A stretch of 64,000 bases of DNA. It comes from Hirudo medicinalis (lineage: Eukaryota > Annelida > Clitellata > Hirudinida > Hirudinidae). Shown here one piece after another: positions 25,201 to 38,300 of this stretch (within the stretch, counting starts at the first letter, position 1; each line of letters begins with the position of its first letter). Location of the stretch: assembly GCA_011800805.1 (NCBI GenBank), contig MPNW01000957.1, forward strand, positions 1-64,000. The letters run 5' to 3'. The position numbers were made by a program, and so were the translations under genes. The notes under the pieces are model-generated. The model was not told the origin of the DNA. It searched no databases and saw nothing but the letters and a program-made list of their open reading frames with translations.

Positions 25201-28200
25201 GATATTTTATTTAAATGATATTTTACATTTTTTTTATTTAAAATTGCTATTGTAGATCAACAAGCTTTACCTGTTGGCGGTTCATATGCACAACGCAAGT
25301 CCACATACACTTTGCAGGAGTCTCTGCAAATGTTGATAAAAGTCCACATGTGATGCATTAAAACTTTTAAAATTGTAAAACAAATTGCTAAACATCTTTT
25401 CAAATCTATCCAAGCTTGGTATGTTATTGATGAACGGCTCCTCATTTTTCAATGCGACGAACCAGTCACCTCTAGGGCGTGTACTCCAACTGAAAATATA
25501 GCCCGATGTCTGGAAATTTAACCAGTCGTTTTGATGCCTCAAAATGTATTCCATTCTAGCCTTTTAAAATCGGTTCTTCAATAATTCATAAAACAGTTTT
25601 TAATGAATTACACACTTTCCCGTGAGATAAAGGCACATGTCTTCTGCTTTTTGTTTGTTCCAGTTAATATTGCACACGAAATAATAGTCATATCCTTGGT
25701 ATGTTGTTACTAAAATGTATTTGCCACCTAAATCGACTATGCCAACTGTAGTTAAGTAAAAACCATTTTATGATAAAATCAATTAATCATTCATTATAAT
25801 AAAATTTAATAAATCAAAATACTAGCAATTATTTCAATTAAATTAATAATAAACGGAATTTGAAAATATTTTTTATTTCAATAATTATGATAAAAAGCTT
25901 TTATTCATACAACATTCTTCTTCGTCAGAATTATCACTGCAATCTTTGTAACCATTGCAATGCTTCATCTTCTCTATGCACTGTTTCTTCCTGACACACT
26001 CAAACTCCTCTTTTGAATTGCAATGTACCACTTGAACTTATTGAGTTAAAAATTGTTGTAAAAAGTTTGTTTTAAATTGATTTTTTTTTAAATATATTAA
26101 AGTGGTAATTGTTTACTGCAATTCTGTTCTTCATCTTCACCGTATTGGCAGTCGTTAATAAAATCACATAGCCATTCATTGGGAATGCATTGTCCATTTA
26201 AGCACTTGAAATACTCACTTGGACATGCTTGAAAACATAATGCAATTATGTTTAACGCGAGGTTGTATACTATTTTACTGAAGATTTGGAGTTATCCAAT
26301 TAACAATTAATTAAATATCAATAAATAATAATTACTAAAATTAATAATCAATAAAATTGATTAAAATTAACTTAATAATAAATAATTAAGTGACATAATC
26401 CCTATTATTATGGGCCCGCAGGATGGCCGAATGGGTTGCGTTCCTGCATGCGGTCGTAATAGCTACAGTCGTAATGTGTCGTGTTCGCAACCCAGCCTGC
26501 ACCGCCAGGGAGCGCCCTCGGGTAGGGGCGCTATATAAATGGTAGATCGANGAATGGGTTGCGTTCCTGCATGCGGTCGTAATAGCTACAGTCGTAATGT
26601 GTCGTGTTCGCAACCCAGCCTGCACCGCCAGGGAGCGCCCTCGGGTAGGGGCGCTATATAAATGGTAGATCGATTAAAAAGTGCCATCACATCCCATTGG
26701 GATACAAAAGGCACTCAAAATATCGGCTAAATACAAATATGAATTTGATAAATTTTAAAAAAGCATCGGAAATAAATGTGCATATAACACAAAAACTAAG
26801 TTAAATAAAATTAAGACAAACTAACTGCAATTTAGTTCATCAATCCCATTTGGGCAATCTCTAACTTTATCGCATAATTTTGTCTTTGGAATACAAAAAA
26901 ATTTTGAAAATACATCACATCTAACTTCATCATCTTTGCATAAATTTGATCGTTGATTCACATCTTCAAAGGCAAGTGTATTTAAAAGTAGTTAAATAGT
27001 GTTTATAACTTAAGTATTTATCTTATTATTAACAATTAATTAAATAATTCTTTGTAAAGAAAAGATTGCAGAAGGGCGGTTATCACAACCATCTTGCGGT
27101 GTGATAAGGTAATTACACTTCTTATAAGTAACTTTTCATAGCAAGGATTAGACAAGAAATATCAAATATGAGCTCATTTAATTAAAGTATTTCATCCAAA
27201 TTATCATAGAATCTTAATAGATTAATAAGTCAACCAAACCGGTGGGAAGCTCATCAATGTTTGAGAGATTGGCTATGACAGTCACTTCACAAAGTAGCAA
27301 AGCATTTACATGGGTACCATTGTATTTCTCAATACTTACATGGTCACCTTGTGGGTTAGGTTTCACACACAGTACATCAATATAGCTTTCTATTTAAAAG
27401 AAAATATTTAGCAATTGGACTTTAGAATCTTAAAGACAGTTTGTATGTTAAATTAAAGTCATGCAATTGGCTTATTTGTCTAATAAGATGGAGAGTAATA
27501 AAGAAAATGTTAATGTTATTTTATATGTTATTTATATGTTATTTTTAAATATTAACATATTTAATTTAGCAGGTATATTACCTAATTGAATAGAAGCGTC
27601 TTCGCCAACATCTGCGCAAATGTATTTTTCATAGATTGAGTGGTCATCTGTTACGTATATTTTGATGTAAATCTGGTCCTCGGTAACTAGAAAATTTGAT
27701 TTAATTAATCGAACGGCACTACAGCAAAATGCAATGATTTTCATAAAACATAAAATCAAAATGTTTAACAGAAAAATAAACCTGATGTATTTTGGTTAAA
27801 ATTTATTATTATCCTGTGAATGTAAAAGTAGTCGTCAAGCCATATACGCCACCAAGCCGGCTCACGAACATTCATAATTCTGGCACAAGTGTCATTATTA
27901 CCATCCACTGCTTGTTCTGGCACTTTGTGGCCATAACCTTTCCCAGGCATTGTTGAATCTCTTTGAAATGATACGATAGCTGAAATATATAGATTTAGAA
28001 TATGAACGCTCATTTCTATTGATATTTTAATTAAATATACGGTTTTAAAATAAAATTGGTTCTAATACTAAATATTAAGCAGGATTTGGAATTTGCGAGA
28101 GTTTTTAAAATTATTTATAAACAATTGTGCTTGCCAAAGAAATTAAGTAAAACACTTACCCAATCCTGTAGCATATAATTTCACTTCGCAGAGCATCAAT

Positions 28201-30390
28201 GGATGGAAATAATGTCCGTACTTCTTTATCGTTATAAATCTACCAGATATTGGCTTATCGCAAAGAAGCGTAACTGCCTCACTTGTAAAATATGTGACTT
28301 TAGTTCCTATAATTTAATGTTGAGTAAAGTGAATGAGCGACAGCCTCATTTGACTGCTAAATATTGAAGGTATTTATAATACACTTATTTTCAAAATTTT
28401 CATATGAATAAAAGTCAAGTCTATTTAGTGATGATAATTAGGTTAGACAAAAGCATCGTATTTCTAGCAATCGGCGTGATTTATTTTTGTTTCTGGCCAA
28501 TTACAGCACATAATTAGAAGCATGCATGACCAGTAATTAGCATTGGCTTTTAAAGCACTAAAATAAAATAACTTCTGTTGTGGTTCAAGGTTTTAATAAA
28601 ATGTTTTTCTTCTACGATAATTAAAAATAACAACTTAAGGGTAACTTAAATTCTAAAGATATGTCTTGGGCCATAACATTTAATGGATTCTAATTTTAAA
28701 GTTTCAGATAATGATGGACTTGAATATGATTAAATTATAATTATAATTATTAATTAAATGCTTCTTGAAAAATGTTATTGAAATTTTGTTGATAATGGAA
28801 ATTGAACTCATTAGTGCAATCGCATTACTTGATGTAAACAGATTGGATAGACGTATGGTTGAGGTTCTGAATGCAATGACACCTGTAAAATGTTGTATTA
28901 GCCTGCATTTCTGTAAGTACCCTTACGAAGGACCTTTATGAAAATAGCTTAATGATAAAGTCTCTATGATGCTAAGCATATTGGCCCTTTAAAATTTGAT
29001 TAAAATTACAATGCTAATGAATTTCTTAATGAGTGAATGTGCCATTATATTTTATTCTATTACTTATTATAATTGACATGACAATTACCTCTTACCTGTT
29101 CACTCAGCAAACGAGAAAATTTAACCGAAAGGAAAGATGTAAAGTTGTCATCATTGTTGAAGCACGTGAATTGGCTATGGTTTTGGTTGAAATTCGGATT
29201 GGTTATGGATATTAGGGATAGAGGTCCAAATTTTGATTACACGATTAGTTAAAACTTATTTAGTCTCTTGATCCAAAGTTGGATCTAAATTTAAACTGAT
29301 GATATTGTAATAAACGACGGGGCTTAATTTATGCTGAGTTTATTATTAGGATTATTCAGCAAATATTCAGTTATCAACTGAGTGGTATTAACTGTAAATA
29401 CCACGCTTACGTAATAATCAGTTATTGCGTAACGATCAGTTGCGTGATTATTTGCTGAATAGAAATGTGGGCTTCGAGATTCTCTGAGATAATGTGTGTT
29501 CTTTTGTGATCTTGCATGATCGCCGTGGAACAAAAAGATAGTGAATATAACGAAAATTAATTAAACATAAACACAACTACAAAAATTAATTAATGGCATT
29601 TTTCAGGGTTATAACATTATAGTAGATAGAGAATTAGCGAGATGAATATAGCTAACGAGGTCTGCTGATATTAGGTTATTGATTATCCCCTACAATAAGC
29701 AGAGATCAGCTATTAGACGGCGATGTTCGAGTGGTTATTCTCGTATATTATCAAATAGTCTCACCTTGTTTATTTGATCCACCATGCATTGTGCACAAAT
29801 TATCCTCAGTAATTGTGTCATTTGATGAAATGTACGCGATCAAATAACGCTTAAAATCTGGAGCTATAAATTAAGCGAATTAATGACAAAAATGAAAAGT
29901 AATTTACGCATGTGATCCAACAAAATATGGCAAACTACCAATCAATTCATGTGGCTTGAAGAATATCACAATTTTGTAAATGAGATAAGGGTATCGGATT
30001 ACCAACTTCCACCAAGCATGTTCAGTTTTGTTTACCCCTGCGACCAATGAACATGAATGTTTCTTTCCATCGACTGCCAACTCGGGATTTTGAGATACCA
30101 ACGTCCTACTTTGATATGCTTTAACATCGGTTAAATATCGCACTAAAATTATATCATTTAAAAACCATTCAACAGCTATTAATTATAATATAATATTAAA
30201 AGTTAAAATTTAGCATTGTTGTTGAATAAAAAATTAAATCAAATGACTCAAAAAATACGATAGGTCCACATAATTTTTGAAATATAGAATTGGTAGCATT
30301 AATAATAAATAATTACAAAAGCTGCAAACCTTCATAACACGATGAAGTTCTGACAAATAGAAACACAACGTAAAATGTTGCTAGCTTCAT
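22291..30390 (-). CDS. Copy 4: secreted fucolectin-LDLa-SRCR-S1 serine protease
   Basis: 18-exon model, 858 aa, phases consistent. Exons: 30390-30330, 30142-29939, 29863-29765, 28306-28160, 27979-27782, 27686-27582, 27389-27240, 26963-26826, 26227-26117, 26030-25911, 25745-25616, 25555-25394, 25323-25271, 25090-24907, 24794-24523, 22861-22680, 22615-22462, 22397-22291. Signal peptide aa 1-20. Fucolectin-type domains 21-170 and 171-321 ([21 protein letters not shown]). LDLa repeats 322-367, 368-404 and 405-444. SRCR-like 445-559, with a longer middle exon than the other copies. S1 domain 560-823 with LTAAHC, DDIGLL and GDSGGP, so the triad is complete. Activation site PY|IISG with Tyr at P1; Asn at the 189 position. 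The tail ends in YYNTYHC. A SINE lies in the LDLa1-LDLa2 intron and a decayed R2-type element in the intron between the Asp exon and the next. Confidence 0.87.
23455..24335 (+). mobile_element. R2-type element, 3' coding and UTR fragment
   Basis: Inside an intron of copy 4, opposite strand. The left part encodes the endonuclease end of the element: [20 protein letters not shown], then [19 protein letters not shown], a frame break near 23635, then [20 protein letters not shown]. After a low-similarity interior, the right end (24236-24335) carries the family's 3' UTR with GACATCCGGCTGATCACCGG. No reverse-transcriptase domain remains. Confidence 0.75.
26409..26690 (+). mobile_element. tRNA-derived SINE (two adjacent readings split by an N)
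   Basis: Begins GCAGGATGGCCGAATGGG, with a pol III A-box-like TGGCCGAATGG and a B-box-like GTTCGCAACCC about 50 bases later. It continues to CCTGCACCGCCAGGGAGCGC and a TATATAAATGGTAGATCGA end. GGGTTGCG near the A box is complementary to CGCAACCC at the B box. Related inverted fragments are at 893-1000 and 41145-41280. The second reading after the N is an exact repeat of the first and is probably an assembly duplicate. Confidence 0.7.
26429..26673 (+). other. Assembly joint: 122-bp exact direct repeat around a single N
   Basis: Positions 26429-26550 and 26552-26673 are identical, separated only by the N at 26551. As at 18182, this pattern indicates an unmerged contig overlap rather than a true tandem SINE. 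Confidence 0.85.
29305..29530 (-). repeat. LTR-like relic, CCCCGTCGTTTA family
   Basis: On the minus strand: ATTCAGCAAATAATCACGC, GCAATAACTGATTATTACG, GGTATTTACAGTTAATACCAC, AACTGAATATTTGCTGAATA, CTCAGCATAAATTAAGCCCC, GTCGTTTATTACA. This is the best-preserved copy of the family. It lies between the second-domain exons of copy 4 (29765 and 28306), and the terminal ACA suggests an LTR end. Confidence 0.5.
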
Positions 30391-32301
30391 AATTGAAACA
30401 AATTTGAATTGAAACAATAATAAGTTCAATATTTAAAATGTATTTAGACTCATTTATCTGCCCCTAATCACCTTAGATAAGCCAGCCAATTTGAATCGTT
30501 TAAACAACATAAATCAATATTTATTCATTAGTAAGCGATATTTCTTTGGCCTTACGTTTAATTATGTCTTTATTCAACAATATCTTAAATACAAACATTA
30601 AAGCCACAAAGAAACAAAATAAAACACGTCAAATGTTAGCTTTAAGGAAGCGTAAGCTTCCGTCATCAGACTGACCCTCATTATCAAATTACTAGTTGGC
30701 GCCGTCAAATGTAATAAAATAAAAACAAATGAACCATTTAAAGAATGCCACGCAATATCTACAATTTGTAAGCTTTTTTAAATAACAGTTTAAGAATATT
30801 GATGAGGCAAGCTTGAAGATGATTTTTCATTGGTGAGAGAATTGAAGAATATAATCTTGGACCATAACATTGAATGGAGAAGAATTTGGTGGTAGACTTA
30901 CAAAATGAAAGGCTATAATTTATATTTTTACCCAACATGGCTCGGGATCACCACGGGACTATGATAGTACAATACGACAAGTGCTCAATTCATCAAATCT
31001 ATTGGAGGATCAAACCTTTGGTCAAAGAACAAAAACGTAATTACGTTATTTCGATACAACCATTCCTCTTTTGACATCAGCATAGAAGGCCTCAGGTTGT
31101 CCCCTGATTCTGACCAACCACTTGTTGCTTCCTCTTTTCTCGTTGATTTCTTTAACTTTACCTATAAGTAGCTCTTTGAATTCTTTTCTGTCTTACTTAA
31201 ATAAATCTTGACTCAGGATTATTTTCCTGAATTGTTCACTTTCTCTCAATTTGTTGCTGTTATCCAGAATCAATGTCTTGGTCATTAAGTTTTCAAATTT
31301 GATCAACGAGGTTTTGGTTTTGGTTTTGAAGAATCTTCAACTTTTATGTTAATTCTTATCATTTCTAAATATCTTGGGGAGAGCATTATAATCATAAGGT
31401 TATTGTTTTAAAGAGTTACGCTAGTAGACGATAAAAATGGTAATAAAAAAGCAATGCGTTTACTAAGCTTTTGTAAAATGTTTAACGTATCTAAATGAGA
31501 ACGATAAGTTGAGGCCCACACAATGTTGCAGTATTTTGCCCATTTTGCATTTTAAATAATTACCCAATGCTATGTTTCTTTACTTAAATTCCATTTAACC
31601 GTTCTGCCAGATGATGATTTGCTGCCCGTCACTTATTCACGGTTTTCCTCGAGTTGGCCAGGTTGCCTGCGGGTATACCTAGTCTCCCGCTTTGTTCAAC
31701 TGAGGTGTTTTTTGAAATTTCTGGAACATACTGCTAAAACACGAACGTTGATTAATTTAATTTTTGTGATTTTGTTTTTTATTTTGTGCAATTTATGGAA
31801 TTACAAAGGATATTGTATGGAACACACTCACTTAATGAATTTATATTGCTATCAACTATTACATTATTATTCATATCGAATTATTAATTAATATTAATTT
31901 ATTACACTTCATAAACAGTTTATTATTCTGTTCCCCCATTAGTGGAAACATCGTATCATTCGGGCGGCATTTGAGTGTCATCGGATTTTTTTTTTTAACA
32001 AAATCGAATTTTAGTTTAAGTTTTAAGTACGCATAAGACGACCTCAAGAAATTAATAAATAAATAAATTATTTGGTTGGGTCTTGTTAAAACGTAATGAC
32101 AAGGCTTTACCTTAATGAAACGAGCGGAAGTGGGAGCCTGTCATCCTAATATTTCTACTTGCAAAATTGCATGTCTCCACAATTTCAAATTAGGAATGCA
32201 TAATAGAACTTCTAGTAAATGAATCTTCTGAGAAGTGTGTAAGATTTTCGAAGTCTGATATTAGATCAAAATCAGAAACAGACAAATATATTTCGTTCTA
32301 A
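30391..32301. other. Spacer between copies 5 and 4
   Basis: Intergenic spacer holding a LINE ORF1-like relic (31060-31390, minus). Above 30390 lies the presumed promoter of copy 4. The first 90 bases below 32302 resemble the matching 3' flank of copy 4 (22200-22290), which supports a segmental duplication that included the 3' UTR. Confidence 0.5.
31060..31390 (-). mobile_element. LINE ORF1-like relic
   Basis: On the minus strand an almost continuous frame reads ENLMTKTLILDNSNKLRE, FRKIILSQDLFK, a stop, then DRKEFKELLIGKVKEI, NKWLVRIRGQPEAFYADVKR. The charged, lysine-rich style resembles the nucleic-acid-binding ORF1 of CR1/L2-type LINEs. One internal TAA and the lack of a start make it a relic. 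The family assignment is tentative. Confidence 0.4.
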
Positions 32302-35300
32302 TTAACAATGATAAGTATTGTAATATGATATTGTCAAAATCGGAATTATGCCCATAAACGTCTGAAATACTCTGGCCATCTCGTTAAATTTTTCTTTACT
32401 GTCAAGAACTTTCAAGAGGATCACATACAAAAATTAATTATATGGGTCAGTTATTTATAGTTAAACAACAATACCTACCTAAGTTAATGTAGTGTAAGGA
32501 AGGATCGATTTTCGTTAGAATGCTATTAGTGCACTCTTCTTGGAGTTTACCACGTTCAAATAATTCCAATATTGCAACCTGATACCAAACATTAAACTTG
32601 TTTTTGCAAACCAGAGGACCGCCATTATCACCCTGCAAAAACATTATTTATTTACTCTTTGCTCAGAAAAAAAAGTAATTCAATTTTAACCCAGCAAGCA
32701 TTAATTCCATCTCTTGTTGGCACACTTCCGACACAGATCAAATTATTATCCTTCAATGCTTTTAAGTAATTGTCTTCAGTATCACCACCAATATCGGCCA
32801 AATTCTTTGCGCACTCAGAATTTGTCATTAAATTAGCTCTTCCTTGCATCAAATATTCTGGCAAAATGCGATCTAAAATTGAGTTATATAGTGTTAGTTA
32901 TATCTTGAAAATACAAATAATATAATAATATAATAGTCTTCATGTTTTCAAGGGTGTCAAAAATTCTTGAAAATAATTCATATAAAATTTTTACATTCTA
33001 AAAGTTCTTCATCTGACATTAACGTGCAGTAGTAAAAGAAAAATCAAGAAATTATTTTAAAATTTACTGACAACACGAAACTGAAAACCTATGATCAATG
33101 CATTAAGTGAAAACATTTTTGGGGAGTTTCTTTGATTCTGATGTCTCTGGCATGGAGACGTTTTATCGTAACTTTAAAGAGCTAATAATTAATAATAATA
33201 ATAAATAATAATATGCCATGTTACGTTCAACGCAGCGGTCCAGTTAAAGATCGAGTGCCCAGATGGCAGATGGCGGATACCTATGGTAGTTGTCCGAAGG
33301 TTGGGAGTGCGTCACGTCTTCACATGTCCATTTCCAAATAGTCCTATTTGGAAAAGCCACGTGGAACAGCTGAGGCCCCAGCCTAAGCTCGCATTCGTAT
33401 GAGAAGGATTCAGGTTTTCAACGTCTTACTTCGCATGCCAACAAGAATTCAACTTTACAACCACCGGTCCAGGTGCGACCCAGAGACAGGCCCAGAGGAC
33501 GAAGAAAGTTCTCACTTCCTGATCCTCGTCTAAATATCATTTCGATGACACTTTCTCGAAGATCGGAGCGTTTTGCCAAAAAAGCTTGACGTGACTTATT
33601 TTCACGTTGTACATTGAGTTAGCGACTGTCCTGCATTGTTGAATTTAGTGCAGTTAACCAGTTAGCCTGTCGCATCATCAGTGGCATATATTAACTTAAG
33701 ATCATTGTATTAAATGAAAACAATTTCGGGGAGTTTCTTTGATTCTGATATCTCTGGCAAGGAGACGGTTGAGGTGAGAGCATCTACGCCAAATGCTGGT
33801 AGATATGACCCGAGTAAATTCGATAGATGAGAGCATTTGTCTTGCATGCTTGTCACACTTCGTTTCGCCAAGAGATTTTTTTTTTAATGTCATGCTTATT
33901 GAAATAGACTTAATGAAGCAAAGTCATGGCAACCGCTGCTGCGGCATGAATGAACATTACGGTCTTAGTCATGCTATCTGAAATTTGTCAACGATCCTCA
34001 ATTTGTCATTACAAACCAAGAAGGAAGAAAATTCAATATCTGCTACAGATTATTGTAAGTCAACGTCACCAGTCTCCTGTAAAATGATGTCTGAGAAAAA
34101 GATTAGCAAATCTCAAGACACATTTGAGAAAGTAACATCTTACAGTTTGTGGGGAGTTGGATAAAGGAGATTAAAAAGATAAGGAATCAGTCTCAGATCA
34201 GACGTTGGATTTCATAGTCAAACCAAAGAAGCAAACACAAGAAATCACTGCCTTGTTGAGTTTTTGGCTGGAAATGAATTGCCAGTGAACGCGTTTAGCT
34301 TACCCAAAGTTTCAAAGTTCTGCAGCTCCATTGATTCGCACATGATAATTAAAAGCTAACAAGTAAAACTATAACTAAACATATGAAAATTTAAAACTAC
34401 ATTTAAATAAAAATTAAAAAGTCCGAAATTTTAAAACTCTAACTAAAACTGAATGATCATAACTACAACTAACAAAAACGGAACTAAAATAACTCTGCAG
34501 TGACTAAAATGACACATTTATGAGCTGCGCACAACATATCAAGAATGGTATGTCACCTGTAAACAATATTTTTGTGCCTTGAGCGCTTTTGTAAATATGA
34601 AAATATAAATATAAGTAAGAGCGGTTAATTTGGAAACAATAATTTTATTGGCACACTAATACATTCGAGTCACTGATATCAAGGAATGACAGACCTCTAT
34701 TCATTGTACCAAAGCCAGTCATAACGCAATATCGAAATGATTTCAGATTCTCTTCCTTCAATGTAGTCTTAGGTAGACATATAGGAGCGACGGTTTTTGA
34801 AAATTTGATGGGTTTTGAGAGTCTTAATAATCCGATGTCGTTTTTAAAGCCAACATTATCAGGATGATTGATGATGTGGGTAACTCCAATGCTTTCCACA
34901 TCGGGGCCCTCAAATTTAATAGAACCCACCTTAACAGTTAATTCAGATTCCGTCTTTTTTCTGTTTGAAAACATATTGTAACGCACTATAACAATTGATT
35001 TAATAGTAGTATGCATATTTAAAAACCTCTGTTTATGTTAAGTTAAAAGTGATTAAATAATAATAATAACAATAATAATAATAATATTTTATAACAAGCT
35101 TGAACATCGGGGACGCTCAAAAAGTAAATAACATATTCATTAATGCTGGAAGGCACAGGAATGGGTGTGGAACAGTTTTATGATGAAGGTTAAGTTGACA
35201 GTACTCTGTCTACCACTCAATCAGTCGATTGTTGAAACACATAATATAAATATAACGTTTCAATGATCGTGCCAATGATCTTTGATTTTTGAATCTTAAC

Positions 35301-38300
35301 AGAATTAAATAAATTGACGCCGACCTTGAACAGTGTGCGGCAGTAAGTATCCATCTGTCATCTATAATGGTTCCTCCACACTTATGTCTCCCTTCAAAAA
35401 GTATTTCAACTTGCCAAGGCCAGGCACCGACTTTGGCAATGTTTCCATTGAGGATGTAAGGACCGAGTTTCTCATCAGGCAATCCACGGGTGCCACATTG
35501 TGTTTGACCTATTAGAAATGCATAAAAATCTGAATTCATAAAAAAAACTCTAAAGAAATAAAGTCAACTATTCCAATTTTTTATTGTACAACAATTTATA
35601 CTGTACGTAAAGATTTACCTCTAAGGGCTTCAAAATCACAAGTCAATTCCACAAATTGCTCGCAAGAGTAACTGAAAATGTCGATTATGTCTACATGTGA
35701 TGTATTAAGACCTTATTTAAATTATAAAAAAAAAAGTTAAACGTTATTTCAAATCTGTTCAAGCTTGGTATGCTTTTGTCAAATGGTTCGTCATTTTTCA
35801 ATTCGATGACCTTGTTAGTATTCCAAGAAGGAGTGAAAACACGAAATGCGCCCAGATCTCTAGAAATGAAAGTTGCCATGTAATACTTCAAAATGTATCA
35901 ATTCTAGCATTTTAAGTCTGTTATTAAATTTATTATTAAATAAAACAAATGCCTATGCAATACCTTCCTGTAAGGTAATGGCACATGTCAATTGCTTTCT
36001 GAGTATTCCAGTTAGTTTTACACACGTAATAACCATCAGATCCACGGTATGTTGTTATTAAAACATACCCCGGATTATCATCACTAATAACTCTCACATC
36101 AACTGAAAAAAGTAAAAACCATTTTTTTTAAATAAAATAAATTTTCCTTAAAATAAAATGTAACATGTAAAATGCAAATAATTATTTTAATTAATCTAAT
36201 AAGGAACAGAAATTTTAAAAAAACTCTTTATTTTAGTATTTCATAAACTGAAAAGCTTTTATTCTTACAACAGTCTTCTTCGTCAGAATTATCACTACAA
36301 TCTTTGTTACCATCGCAATGCTTCTTCTTATCTATGCACTGTTTCTCCCTGACACAGTCAAACTCCTCTTTAAGACAAAGGATGTCTGAAATTTGTTGAT
36401 TAAAAAGGTTGTCGTGAACATTTGTGTTTATTTTTTTTTATTGGGGCATTCCATGTCAAATCAACACAACATCCGATATCACTGCCTTGGATTTTGCTGA
36501 AATTAGGCACAGTTGTGATGACGAGTATGTTAAAAAATAAAATTTTTGATTTTTTTTATTAATGTGTCAGAAATATTGATCGTTGAACTGTTCTTATTAT
36601 TTCTCTTTTATTTTAAAATATATTAAAGCTTTATATTGCTTACTGCAATTCTGTTCTTCATCTTCACCAAATTGGCAATCCTTAACATTGTCACATAACC
36701 ATTCACCAGGAATGCAGAGTCCATCTAAACATTTGAAATCGCCTTTTTGACATGCTAGGAAATGTAACAAATTTATCACTAGCAGAAGGGTGTTCTAAAG
36801 AATAATATTGATTATAAACATACTTAATATATCATTTCTCTGGGTTTTTTGAATTTTCTTTTCAGTTTTGCTTAGTCAAATAGAAGAGGTGTTACGTTTT
36901 GTATTATAACGTAAAGTAATATCGAGTAACGTCCAACAAAAGAGGGTTTAGTTAAGAACGTTTATTCGCCTGACCCCAACAACTACTATACAACTACTAG
37001 GACAAAGGAAACAATGAACGAGGTCGGAACCGCGAAGTGGGCGTGGCCCTAAATATCAAACATAGATATTATAACATGCACTTGTCTCCACAACAAAAGG
37101 TAAACTTCTTTTGCCTACTGCACGTGAAGGAATCCTACCAGGGGGGGATCCTTAACTTAGTCATTTTCATTGACTCCTTGAGTTCTCTAATGAACTTGGA
37201 AGAAAGCAACAATGCCTATAACGACCCCGATGTTTACAGAATTCTTTCTACTATTTCAGGGCTTCAAGAAAAAGGCAAAGAAGTCTGGGTACCTGCCCAT
37301 GTTGAAATTCCTGGAAATGACCAAGCGGACGCCTTGGCAAAAGCTGCTACAACCAAGGATACAACTGAGTGCTGGATTCCGGCATCAATCAAGGACGTAA
37401 AGAGGATCATCGACCAAAATGTCCTGCAACAATGGCAGACCAGATGGGAAGACAAAGAAGAGAAGCACTCTAAGCTAGTGGAGAAAAGAATGTCGGTGAA
37501 GAGCAAATTCCAATTTGCCATGAGGAAGAAGGAGACTTTGATCTCTAAACTCCTTCTTGGAAAATGCGCTCTAAATCGACACCTCTTTAAGATGAGGCGT
37601 CACGCAGACGGTAAATGCCAAACCTGTCCTCAGGAAGATGAGACTGTCCAGCACTTCCTAATGGAATGGCCGGCCCAATCAAGCCTGAGAAGAGCAATAA
37701 GGGACAAAATAAATCCACTGGAGTTGAGTTCCATGCTTAGTAATACTGCTAGTGTGGAATTAATATACCAGTGGATTTATAAAAACTGCCGAAATCTGAT
37801 TTGACCATCTATCACATTATGAACTTTTGTTGTTGTCTTTGTTGTGGCTTTTACCTTCTGTCGTCTTCGTTGTTGTCCTACTCATCACGTTATGCTGAGG
37901 ACATTAATAAAATACTACTACTACTTTTTTACAGGTATTTTCACTCGAACTGGGAATTCCTTTTGAAATACATTTGTCATGCTTGTGTCCGCTCAATGCA
38001 AATGATTTTATAGATTATTGGCAAGACCTTATTAGAGGACCTTCGGCTAAAAATGGTCTAACTCATCAGGAAGCAAGCATCTAAATAATGGTGCAGCTCA
38101 TACGCAAGAAAGTTGTGACAATAATATGACTGAAATTAATTCCATTTTCAAATTTATTTTCAGGATCCTGGTCCGCACAGGCTATGGCCCTCACGGACGC
38201 TCCTTATTGAAATCAGGAGAAACAAGAAGAAAAACGAACATTAATAATTAATAAGCAATATTAATCTCGTCCGCAACCTGCCCTTCCAACGTCTCACCCA

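Noticed and set aside
26429..26673. True tandem duplication of the SINE
   Set aside because: The copies are exactly identical and separated by a single N, which points to an assembly overlap.
31619..31891. 90-codon plus-strand open frame in the spacer below copy 5
   Set aside because: No domain, biased AT-driven composition and no splice or homology support.
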